From contig NZ_LT721901.1 in the NCBI RefSeq assembly GCF_900157375.1, positions 5,774,970 to 5,838,969 on the forward strand: a stretch of DNA of 64,000 nt, written 5' to 3'. This document shows, piece by piece, positions 40,301 through 47,604 of this stretch; the stretch's first letter is position 1; the number at the start of each line of letters is the position of its first letter. A program made the translations under genes and the position numbers. Under the pieces are notes generated by a model. It was not told the DNA's origin. It ran no database searches and was given only the letters and a program-made list of their open reading frames with translations. The stretch is from Mycobacterium rhizamassiliense. Its GTDB lineage: Bacteria; Actinomycetota; Actinomycetes; Mycobacteriales; Mycobacteriaceae.

Positions 40301-43300
40301 CGTCGCCACCGGCGCGTGACCGTTGGTGTGCACCGGAGCCGCCGGCGGGGCGGGCAGGACCGAGGTGCCGTTGGTCATCGCCGGAGGCGCGACGGGCGCC
40401 GCGGGAACGACAAGCGCAACAGGCGCGGCGGGCGGTGCGGCGACCGCGGTCGCGGACACCATGCTCTGCAGGACCCCTTGCAGGCAACCGATGGACTCCT
40501 GCAAAGCGCCTACCGCGGCGATCATTGCGGTCACCGTCTCGGCATTCATGGCCGGCACGGCCGCGGGCGCGGCAACGGGCCGGGCCACACCGTTACCGGC
40601 GTGAGCACCATTGCCGTTGAGCGCGACCGGCACTGGCGCCGGAGGCATCGCGGGACGGGGCAACGGGGGCGGCGCCGGACGCTCGGCGGCGGATGCCGTC
40701 CCGTTAACGTGGGGTACAGCCGGAAGTGCTTCGGATGGCGCCAATTTGGACTCCGATTCGGTCCTGTGTCCGTTGGTGTGGCCACTGTGGTTGGGAGATG
40801 TAGCGTTATCGGCCGGCCGCTGCACGGGTTCGTCGTTGAACTGCGGCCTTCCATAGTTGGATCCGTTGATCTTCAAGGTCAGCTTCGGCTGCTCGCGCTC
40901 GCGCGGGTCGTCGCCGGGGCGGAAATCGGCCCACAGGCTCTCGAAATTCATCGGGACGCCGGCAGCCGCGAGTTGAGCGAGCCCCATCCACAGCGACCGA
41001 ATGCCGTTCCTGCCCTTGGCATCCAGGGCCACCGCAGAATGCTCCCGCCCGCCAAGGCATTTGCCGACGAGGTTCGTCAGCACGCCGCCGGGGCCGACCT
41101 CGATGAACGTGCGCGCGCCGGCCTGCCACATCGCCTGGATCTGCTCGGCGAACCGGACGGGCTGGGCGATCTGGTTGGCAAGCGTCGTCCGCATCGCGCC
41201 GGCGTCGGAGCCGTACGGCTGGGCCGTCGCGTTGGCGTACACCGGCACCTCGGGCGCACCGAACGGGACGTTCGCCAGGAACGAGTCGAACGGCACCGCC
41301 GCCGAGCTGACGATCTCGGAATGGAATGCGGTGGCCACGTCGAGCCGCCGCGCCTTCATGCCCACCGCGTTGAATCGCGGTGCCGCGTCGTCGATGGCCG
41401 CGCTCTCACCCGAGAGCACCACCTGGTCGGGGGCGTTGTGGTTCGCGATGACGACCGAAAGGCCCCATTCGTCGATGAGCTTGCGGACCTGCTCGGCGGG
41501 TGCGGCGACCGCACACATCGCCCCGTCGCTGCTGGCCGCCGCCTGGGCCATCAGCACTCCGCGCGCCCGCGCGATCCGCAGCGCGACCTCTTCGCTGAAG
41601 ACGCCGGCGGCGCAGAGCGCGCTGACTTCGCCGAAGCTGTGTCCTCCGACGGCAACCGGCGCGATGCCCAGGCCGCGAATCACGGACAACAGGCTCAGGC
41701 TGTGGGCGCCGATGCCGGGCTGCGCCCACTCGGTCTTCGTCAACTCGGCGCCCTGCAGGGCCCGCGCGTCGTCGGAGAACGCCGTCTTCGGCCACACCAC
41801 CTGGTGCAGGTCGCGGTCGGCGTTCAGGTGCTCGGCACGAGAGAGCTCCCACGGCGACAATGCGGCCTCGTGCAGCTGCGGGATGTCCGCACCCATGCCG
41901 ACGTACTGGCTACCCTGCCCAGGAAACAGCAGCGCGACCGGCCCGGGCTTGCGCGCCGAGTAGTAATACCCCTTCGGCGAACTGAAAGATGCTGCCAGAT
42001 CGGGAGTTTGGAGCTTCGCCGCCGCTTCGTCGAGCATGGTGCGCAGGGTCGCGACGCTGTCGGCGACGACAGACAGGCGGTGCGGCTGCGCGGCGTCGTA
42101 CGCCGATTGCGTGCTGCGGGCGACGTAGGCCAGCATGTCGTCGCTGTCGACCAGCGAGGCGGACAGCCGAGTGGCCTCGCTGGCGAGGGCGGCGGCCGAG
42201 GACGCGCCCAGCAGTACCATTTCGGAATCCCACGACCGGTAGCGCCACGCGCGCTTTCCGCTGCCCGTGTACTCCTCGACCGTGACGTGGAAGTTGGTGC
42301 CGCCGAAGCCGAACGAGCTCACGGAGGCACGCCGCGGAACTCCGCTCTCGGGCAGCCACGGCTTAGTCTGCGTCGAGAGGTAGAAGGGCGACTTGTCGAT
42401 CTCGAGGCCGGCGTTCGGCTGATCGATCTTGATGGTTGGCGGCAAGAGCTTGTGGTGCAGGGCCATCACGGTTTTGAACATGCCGCAGGCCCCCGCCGCC
42501 CCCTTGGTGTGGCCGACCTGCGACTTGACCGAGCCGAGCGCGCACCACTGCCGGTCGGCACGCCCCGAGGCGTCGAAGACCTCACGCAGCGCGGTGAACT
42601 CGGCTACGTCGCCGGCTTTCGTGCCGGTGCCGTGCGCCTCGACGAGGCCGACGGTCTCGGGGCCGTAGCCGGCCGCCTCGTACGCGCGGCGCAGCGCTTT
42701 GGCCTGACCCGCCGGGCTCGGCGCGTAGATGCTCTTCGCCCGGCCGTCGGACGAAGTACCGATGCCGCGGATCACCGCGTAGATCCGATCGCCATCGCGT
42801 TCGGCGTCGTCGAGACGCTTGAGCGCGAGCATGGACAGCCCCTCGCCCAGCATCGTGCCGTCCGACTGATCGGAGAACGGGCGGCAGTCGCCACTCGGCG
42901 ACAGCGCGGTCACCTTGGCGAAGCACATGAACATGAAGATGTCGTTGAAGGCGTCGACTCCGCCGGCGATCACCATGTCCGACTCGCCGAGGTACAGCTC
43001 GTGCAGGCCCACCTCGAGCGCGGCCAGGGAGCTCGCGCACGCGGCGTCGATGACGCAGTTCGTGCCGCCGAGGTCGAAGCGGTTGGCGATCCGCCCGGCG
43101 ATGACGTTGCCGAGCAGCCCGGGGAACGTGTTCTCTTGCCACGGCGTGTAGCTGGAAGCCACCCGCTCGCTGAATGCCTCGAGCTCCTGCTCGGAAAGAC
43201 CGGCGGCCCGCAGCCCGCGCTCCCAGACCGGCCGGTGCAGGCGGCCACTTATATAAGTAATTAATTCCGTACCGCCGGAGGCGCCGAGTACTACGCTGAC

Positions 43301-43657
43301 GCGTTCTCGATCCATGTGAGAAAAGTCACCATCGGCGGCGTCTTCCAATACTTGTTGGGCGACTCTCAGCGCAAGTAGTTGGGCGGTATCGGTGGCGGGC
43401 AGAACATTCGGCGGAATTCCGAAATCCATTGGTGAGAAATCGACCTCGGGCAAAAATCCGCCACGGGTGGCATATACCTTGTCGGGCGCGGACGGAGATG
43501 GGTCGTAAAAGTCCTCAGCGCGCCAGTGCGACTCGGGAACCTCGGAGAATAGGTCGACGCCCTCGACGATGTTGCGCCAAAAGCGGGTGGCTTCGGGAGA
43601 TCCAGGAAATAGCGCGCTTACTCCCACAACCGCAACAGGAGGATGCTTCGATTCCAC
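37313..43657 (-). CDS. pfaA: PfaA-like PUFA synthase subunit (KS-MAT-ACP-ACP-KR-DH)
   Basis: 2114-residue multidomain synthase. KS about 1-470 (DAACASS with Cys near 204, EAHGTGT, KSQVGHT), malonyl-type AT about 560-880 (LLFPGQGSQYVGMG, GHSFGEVSAL near 674, TAFHSEIV), Ala/Pro/Asn linkers, two tandem carrier domains (LGIDSIKRVEIL, Ser near 1172 and 1283), KR about 1560-1790 (VSGGARGVTAA, SDYAMANEILNK) and a PKS-type DH about 1850-2085 with HRVQGNVVLP and LDGCLQ. The tandem DSIKRVEIL carriers are a hallmark of PfaA-type synthases, which build long-chain polyunsaturated acids de novo from malonyl-CoA. The start is GTG 43657 behind AGGAGA. It lies between pfaD and pfaC. No phosphopantetheinyl transferase lies nearby, so activation must come from elsewhere. 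Confidence 0.9.
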   Translation of the reverse strand: MESKHPPVAVVGVSALFPGSPEATRFWRNIVEGVDLFSEVPESHWRAEDFYDPSPSAPDKVYATRGGFLPEVDFSPMDFGIPPNVLPATDTAQLLALRVAQQVLEDAADGDFSHMDRERVSVVLGASGGTELITYISGRLHRPVWERGLRAAGLSEQELEAFSERVASSYTPWQENTFPGLLGNVIAGRIANRFDLGGTNCVIDAACASSLAALEVGLHELYLGESDMVIAGGVDAFNDIFMFMCFAKVTALSPSGDCRPFSDQSDGTMLGEGLSMLALKRLDDAERDGDRIYAVIRGIGTSSDGRAKSIYAPSPAGQAKALRRAYEAAGYGPETVGLVEAHGTGTKAGDVAEFTALREVFDASGRADRQWCALGSVKSQVGHTKGAAGACGMFKTVMALHHKLLPPTIKIDQPNAGLEIDKSPFYLSTQTKPWLPESGVPRRASVSSFGFGGTNFHVTVEEYTGSGKRAWRYRSWDSEMVLLGASSAAALASEATRLSASLVDSDDMLAYVARSTQSAYDAAQPHRLSVVADSVATLRTMLDEAAAKLQTPDLAASFSSPKGYYYSARKPGPVALLFPGQGSQYVGMGADIPQLHEAALSPWELSRAEHLNADRDLHQVVWPKTAFSDDARALQGAELTKTEWAQPGIGAHSLSLLSVIRGLGIAPVAVGGHSFGEVSALCAAGVFSEEVALRIARARGVLMAQAAASSDGAMCAVAAPAEQVRKLIDEWGLSVVIANHNAPDQVVLSGESAAIDDAAPRFNAVGMKARRLDVATAFHSEIVSSAAVPFDSFLANVPFGAPEVPVYANATAQPYGSDAGAMRTTLANQIAQPVRFAEQIQAMWQAGARTFIEVGPGGVLTNLVGKCLGGREHSAVALDAKGRNGIRSLWMGLAQLAAAGVPMNFESLWADFRPGDDPREREQPKLTLKINGSNYGRPQFNDEPVQRPADNATSPNHSGHTNGHRTESESKLAPSEALPAVPHVNGTASAAERPAPPPLPRPAMPPAPVPVALNGNGAHAGNGVARPVAAPAAVPAMNAETVTAMIAAVGALQESIGCLQGVLQSMVSATAVAAPPAAPVALVVPAAPVAPPAMTNGTSVLPAPPAAPVHTNGHAPVATNGHAPSNGVAVAPVAVAAVSGELVSQMLDVVADKTGYPVEMLDLSMALEADLGIDSIKRVEILSAVQERNPALPEVDTATMGSLVTLQEIIDYLQGLMAPVHTNGHAPVATNGHAPSNGVAVAPVAVAPASGELVSQMLDVVADKTGYPVEMLDLSMALEADLGIDSIKRVEILSAVQERNPALPEVDTATMGSLVTLQEIIDYLQSLLSAPPPNGSPPLPASPNGSPAGGRLPFELAGAAIARYAVHAVAAPASGMGMPGLYGAADVQIVASQDAVVADALAAILRTNGIRPSVVTEASADAEAVIHLGGLAATSGRAETLAVNRVVFADAQRVAAKFQERGGVFVTVQDTGGTFGLLADPGPRAWAGGIGALAKTAAQEWPAAQVKTIDIAAQQHSPSAVAEHLAHELLAGGAELEVGLGSTHGRVTVVAGPQQPAAHVRRIDNRDVIVVSGGARGVTAASVIALAKQTQASFVLLGRTELAEEPAAARGLTTDAELKKALLASAAADGQKLTPKLLEQQVRRILADREVRATLADLAAAGSRVRYAAADVRDAAQLGALLDGVRADFGPITGLVHGAGVLADAPLHKKTLDGFDRVFETKVGGLCALLDATAGDALTIVCLFSSVAARSGNVGQSDYAMANEILNKVALAEQARRGPACLVRALGWGPWDSGMVTPALKAMFESRGISLIPLADGARAFVSDVLDAETAGPEVTLGDGVLAGLPTHPIPAEGRIASVTAHATRQPYLTDHRVQGNVVLPVVQALEWFVRMAEACRPGYHVDRLRDLRVLRGVTLHDFDRHGDLLQVRCAPVDGDPDRLTCTLSDHSGAVAYYSATVEMSWGATIAPTTEVAPAGGSQLTRDTCYTNGSLFHGPAFQVIEGVDCQAASATASLYGLTAAGWPGDDWATDAAALDGCLQVALVWSFEQLGRKVLPLRVGEVVRYRGGALGRGLRCVLSNGDAKSSRASCDLDLVDADNLVVASLKRLELYPYGD
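39684..40349 (-). repeat. Two tandem 333-base repeats encoding the PfaA carrier domains
   Basis: Two direct copies (about 39684-40016 and 40017-40349) with a period of 333 bases (111 codons), each coding one carrier domain plus a TNGHAP-rich linker. They are near-identical at the DNA level, synonymous sites included, with a central block of well over 100 bases unchanged. This implies recent duplication or ongoing gene conversion. Confidence 0.92.
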
Positions 43658-44176
43658 TGAATCTCCTTTGCACGGGTTTGCGGATCAACCCCGTCTGTTG
43701 ACCTGCGTCGCATCGAAAGGCTGATCGTCGAGGATTTGGCATCGTTGACCAGCCGAGACAGCTCAAGCGCTCGCCTGGACGCTATCAGAACGACGACTCA
43801 TGTACTGACGAATTGTCAATACCGATGGATTGACTCTGAGGCGATCGTTGACCTGCGGGTTTGCTGATCCCCGCTGGCGGTTCGCAGCCGGAATGACCGG
43901 TCGTCCCCCCTGGGATGGCCGGCCCCCACGCTATGCGGCGCCTTCGAGGTCCACGCTCGCCCGGATCCGCCGGTGCCGGCCACCGCCTCCCCCACTTCGC
44001 GATGACCGGCACGGCACGAACTGCGTTCCCCCGAAGGACGCGATCGGTTATCTCGGTCTGACTTTATTGGCCGCGCCAGTTGCCGGTGGGCGCTTTCGGC
44101 AATCTGCGACGGCCATTTAGAGAATGCGCGATGCACTCCGCCGATAGCGGTGCGCGAGGGCGAACGCGATAAGGCG
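43658..44176. other. Intergenic region between pfaD and pfaA (519 bases)
   Basis: No supported gene. Both neighbours are on the - strand, so this is a long spacer inside an otherwise tight cluster and probably carries a separate promoter for pfaA. The + strand has GTTGACC three times (43697-43703, 43744-43750, 43847-43853) and a fourth TTGAC at 43830. The 16 bases at 43741-43756 also occur upstream of the permease. These could be operator sites; no regulator gene lies next to them. Confidence 0.55.
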
Positions 44177-45826
44177 CTACAGGGACAACGGGCGCGGAAT
44201 GTAGCCGAACGCGGTCGCCGGGACAGGAATGCCGCACTTGCGCGCCTGCTGGGCCCGGCTGATTTGCGTGGCACCTTCGAGCAGGTTGAGCGCCACCTGG
44301 ACGACGTTGCGGTTTTCGCACTGCTGCAGGTAACTCCCCGCCACCCAGCTGTTGAAGGCCCCCATCGATGGGCCACACCAGATCTGGTAGTCCAGGACGC
44401 GATCGGCGTCGCCATCGATCGCCCACCGGCTCGACTTGCCGAGGTACCAACGGAACATCAGCCCCATCTGGTACTTCGGGTCGCGGGTCGCCAGCTCGAG
44501 CACCCCGGCATCCCGGTCCGCCCAGTACTGCCGTGTTTCCGACCAGACGTCGTCGACGGATTTGCCGAAGAACTTCTCCAGCTCGGCCCCGTGCTCATGC
44601 ACGACGGCCGTCACGCTTGGGTAGCGCGAATACCACTCGTAGAGCTTCTTCGCGCGCGGGCCGAACATCGACCCGCGCTTGAGCACTTGCAGGTTCACGC
44701 CCATCTCGAACATGTCCGAGGCCGGCGCCATCATCACGTCGGCCACTCCGGCCTTGGCGAGCATCGCGCGCGCCTGCGGCGACAGCCCCGACTCGACGCA
44801 CGACTGGTTGACCGACCCGGTGAGCACGTAGGCGGCGCCCATCGCGAAGGCACCGGCGATGGACTGGGGCGTACCGAGACCGCCGGCGGCGCCGACGCGC
44901 ACCCGGAAGTCGTGGCGGTGCTGTTGGGCCAGCTGGTCGCGCAGCATCACGATTTCCGAGAAAAGCGCCGGTAGAGGCCGGTTGTCGGTGTGGCCGCCGC
45001 TGTCCGCCTCGACCGTGATGTCTTCGGCGACCGGCACGTGCCGCGCCAGCTCCGCTTCACGGGCCGTCAGCTTGCCCGCGGCCACCAGCGCGGACACCAA
45101 GGCGTCCGGCGCGGGTTGCATGAACAGGCGGGCGACCTCGGGGCGCGACACCTTCGCCATCACCTTGTTCTTGCGGACGATGGCGCCCGACGGATCAGTC
45201 GTCAGGCCCGACAGCGCGTAGTGCACCACCGCGGGGGTCAGCTTCATGAAGGCCGAGGCCTCGACGATCCTGACGCCCTTCTCGATGAACAGCTCGGCGA
45301 CGCGCGCCTCGAGCGCAGCTTCGTTGGGCGAGTGGATCAGGTTCGCACCCCAGGCGAGTCCGGTGCGGCCCGCCAGCCGCGTCTGGATCTCGGCCAGCCC
45401 GCGTTCCACGCCGGCATACGACAGGCCGCCCGCGCCGAAGAAGCCCAGCATCCCAGCCTCGGCGACCGCCACCACCAGCTCCGGTGTGGCGATGCCGTTG
45501 GCCATCGCGCCGGTGACATAGGGGAAGCGCAGCCCGTGGGCCTCGCAGAACTCGCGGTCGCCCAGCCACTCCGGGTAGATCGGCGGCAGGGTTCCCACCA
45601 GCGAGACATCGGACTCGCCCGCTCCTACCAGCTCGCCGCCCATGGCCAGGCCCAGCTGCCCGGTGGATTCTTCGCGGACCACGTGAACCTGGTGCCGCGC
45701 ATATTGCAGGAGGTGGGTGATGTCTTGCGAGGCGAAGGCCGGGGGCACGGTGCTCGGGCGCCACCCACCCAGAACCGGGCCCGCTTCAGCGCGTTGCCCC
45801 AGTAGGGCGGTAGGTCGCTCGTTCAC
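44177..45826 (-). CDS. pfaD: PfaD-like enoyl reductase (2-nitropropane dioxygenase/FMN family)
   Basis: About 549-residue FMN-dependent enoyl reductase of the PfaD type, which acts in trans on carrier-bound intermediates of PUFA synthases. Landmarks: FPYVTGAMANGIATPELV, GMLGFFGAGGL, WGANLIHSP, VEASAFMKLTP, ADSGGHTDNRPL and VGAAGGLGTPQSIAGAFAMGA, with a C-terminal PfaD extension (MFRWYLGKSSRWAI, GPSMGAFNSW). The long C-terminal part separates it from ordinary FabK-like enzymes. GTG 45826 is preferred because GAGGGG sits 8 bases before it; TTG 45832 is too close to that site. As the first gene of the cluster (pfaD, pfaA, pfaC) it matches the gene order I remember for myxobacterial pfa1-pfa2-pfa3. 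Confidence 0.9.
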   Translation of the reverse strand: MNERPTALLGQRAEAGPVLGGWRPSTVPPAFASQDITHLLQYARHQVHVVREESTGQLGLAMGGELVGAGESDVSLVGTLPPIYPEWLGDREFCEAHGLRFPYVTGAMANGIATPELVVAVAEAGMLGFFGAGGLSYAGVERGLAEIQTRLAGRTGLAWGANLIHSPNEAALEARVAELFIEKGVRIVEASAFMKLTPAVVHYALSGLTTDPSGAIVRKNKVMAKVSRPEVARLFMQPAPDALVSALVAAGKLTAREAELARHVPVAEDITVEADSGGHTDNRPLPALFSEIVMLRDQLAQQHRHDFRVRVGAAGGLGTPQSIAGAFAMGAAYVLTGSVNQSCVESGLSPQARAMLAKAGVADVMMAPASDMFEMGVNLQVLKRGSMFGPRAKKLYEWYSRYPSVTAVVHEHGAELEKFFGKSVDDVWSETRQYWADRDAGVLELATRDPKYQMGLMFRWYLGKSSRWAIDGDADRVLDYQIWCGPSMGAFNSWVAGSYLQQCENRNVVQVALNLLEGATQISRAQQARKCGIPVPATAFGYIPRPLSL

Positions 45827-46018
45827 TGCCAATTCCCCTCAAACGTCCGTGCTGACGGGTATTGCCTAGATGGCCGGATGCCTTTAACTGCAGAAATCCG
45901 ACACGATTTTGTCACGAAGCGGCATCACGCGCGCCAAAACGAAATTACCGGTGCTCCCCTCTGCTATTTCGGCAGTTCGTCCGCTGACAACACGATTTGT
46001 CGGACCCCTCATCTACTA

Positions 46019-46034
46019 TCGAACGTATGTTCGA
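46019..46034. promoter_or_regulatory. Perfect mycobacterial SOS (LexA) box
   Basis: The 16 bases TCGAACGTATGTTCGA fit the published mycobacterial LexA site TCGAAC-N4-GTTCGA with both arms perfect. The box covers the ATG at 46027 of the 13E12-family gene. In M. tuberculosis several 13E12 genes are LexA-regulated, so damage induction is expected here too. Confidence 0.85.
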
Positions 46035-47577
46035 GATAGTCGACCCGGGCGATCTGGTCGCGGAGATCCAGTCCACCCACCGGCAGGAGGCGGTGTTGGT
46101 GGCGCGGCGCATGGCCGCGGTCGCGGCACTGCTGCGGCATCGCGCCGCCGCGACCGAGCGGTCCGAGGACCGGCCGGGCTACGCGGTCATCGACGGGTTC
46201 GAGCAGACCGCGGCGGAGGTGGCCGCCGCGATGAACCTGTCGCCGGTGGCCGCGAGCTATTTGGTGTCCTACGCCGAGGCGCTGGATACCAGGCTGCCCA
46301 AGGTCGCGGCGCTGCTGGCCGAGGGCCGGACCGATTGGCGCACCGTCCGGTTGATCCTCAGCCGCACCGATCTGATCACCGATGAGGGATTGATCGCACA
46401 AGTCGATCGATCGCTGGCCTCCCGCATCGGCAGCTGGCACGGCTGGTCACGGCAGCGGATCGTCAACGCCGCCGACGCCGCGGTGCGGGCGGCCGATCCC
46501 GACGCCGCCCGCGAGCGACGCAACTGCGCCGAAAGCGATCGGTACATCGCGATCAGCGCCCGGGACAACGGAATGGCCGACATCTACGGAACTGTCGGGG
46601 CGACGGCCGCGACGGCATTCGATCGCCGGCTCTCGCAGCTCGCCGGGCAGGTGTGCGCGGCCGACCCGCGGACGATGGATCAGCGCCGCGCCGACGCGCT
46701 GGCCGCGCTGGCCCAGGGTTGCGGCCTGGCATGCCGCTGCGGTCAGCCGGACTGCGCCTTCAGTTCCGTTGACCCCGAACCTGATTCGGGCGGGGTACGC
46801 GTGGTGATCAACGTGGTCGCCAGTGAGCAGACCGTGTATTCCGACAGCGACCAGCCGGGCTACCTGGAGGGATACGGGGTCATCGACGCCGACCAGGTGC
46901 GTGAATTAGCCGCTGCCACAGCACAACTCGTCGCCGATCCGTTCACCAGCCCGGTCGAGGCGTTGCGCTACCAACCCTCGGCGGCGCTCGAGCGTGCCGT
47001 CCGTTGCCGGGATCTGACCTGCCGCTTCCCGGGATGCAGCCGCCCGGCGATGGTGTGCGACATCGACCACACCGTCCCGTTCGACCATCTCGATCCGGCG
47101 GCCGGTGGCCGGACGGTGGCGCAGAACCTCAAATGCCTTTGCCGCCAACATCATCGGCTCATGACTTTCCACGGCGGATGGCATGACACCCAACTCGCCG
47201 ACGGCACGGTCATCTGGACCTCTCCCACCGGACGCACCTATCGAACGTTCCCGGCCGGTGCCGATCTCTTCCCGCAGCCGCGCGGGCCGGCCTGCGCGGC
47301 GCCGACTCCGATCAGAAGCGACCGGTCCAGGCAGCGACGCACCCGCATCAGCCAGGCCCGCATGCACAACCGGCGACAGACAGCGCGCAAAGAAGAGGTC
47401 GACGCGCGCATGTTCCGAAACCATATGCGCGACGTGCTGTTTGTGTTCAAGGGTGCGCCGAGCTCCAGCGCATTGTGCACCTGGGTCAACGAACCCCGCG
47501 AGGCCGAGGAACTACCCGCCGACTGGGTCCCCGACGAGCCGGCCGTCACGGCACTGCCCGACGACCCGCCGTTTTAG
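46027..47577 (+). CDS. 13E12 repeat family protein (DUF222, HNH endonuclease domain)
   Basis: 516-residue protein of the REP13E12 family: an N-terminal helical DUF222 region (ARRMAAVAALLRHR near residue 27, then about 250 residues) and a C-terminal HNH nuclease domain with CRFPGCSRP, CDIDHTVPF and NLKCLCRQHHRL (about residues 335-385). The Cys pairs probably bind zinc. Its cellular role is not known. A perfect LexA box overlaps the start, so induction by DNA damage is likely. The ATG at 46027 is used; an in-frame upstream start at 45997 is possible, but the box would then lie inside the gene. Related M. tuberculosis repeats serve as integration sites for prophage phiRv1; I saw no phage genes here. 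Confidence 0.87.
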   Translation: MFEIVDPGDLVAEIQSTHRQEAVLVARRMAAVAALLRHRAAATERSEDRPGYAVIDGFEQTAAEVAAAMNLSPVAASYLVSYAEALDTRLPKVAALLAEGRTDWRTVRLILSRTDLITDEGLIAQVDRSLASRIGSWHGWSRQRIVNAADAAVRAADPDAARERRNCAESDRYIAISARDNGMADIYGTVGATAATAFDRRLSQLAGQVCAADPRTMDQRRADALAALAQGCGLACRCGQPDCAFSSVDPEPDSGGVRVVINVVASEQTVYSDSDQPGYLEGYGVIDADQVRELAAATAQLVADPFTSPVEALRYQPSAALERAVRCRDLTCRFPGCSRPAMVCDIDHTVPFDHLDPAAGGRTVAQNLKCLCRQHHRLMTFHGGWHDTQLADGTVIWTSPTGRTYRTFPAGADLFPQPRGPACAAPTPIRSDRSRQRRTRISQARMHNRRQTARKEEVDARMFRNHMRDVLFVFKGAPSSSALCTWVNEPREAEELPADWVPDEPAVTALPDDPPF

Positions 47578-47604
47578 AAAACACTGCCAACTATGCTCCG
47601 GACA

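Noticed and set aside
39684-40349. Direct repeats considered as a CRISPR array or mobile repeat
   Set aside because: Only two units, 333 bases long, in frame and coding two complete carrier domains.
43830-44120. Small open frame in the pfaD-pfaA spacer as a gene
   Set aside because: No ribosome-binding site, low-complexity Pro/Arg stretches and no recognisable domain.
29842-45826. Cluster considered as the trehalose polyphleate locus
   Set aside because: No PapA3-type acyltransferase, MmpL10 or large modular Pks typical of that locus; the domain order and PfaD are of PUFA-synthase type instead.
45986-46001. Short inverted repeat GACAA-N6-TTGTC upstream of the 13E12 gene as an operator
   Set aside because: Arms of only five bases, likely by chance; the adjacent perfect LexA box explains regulation better.
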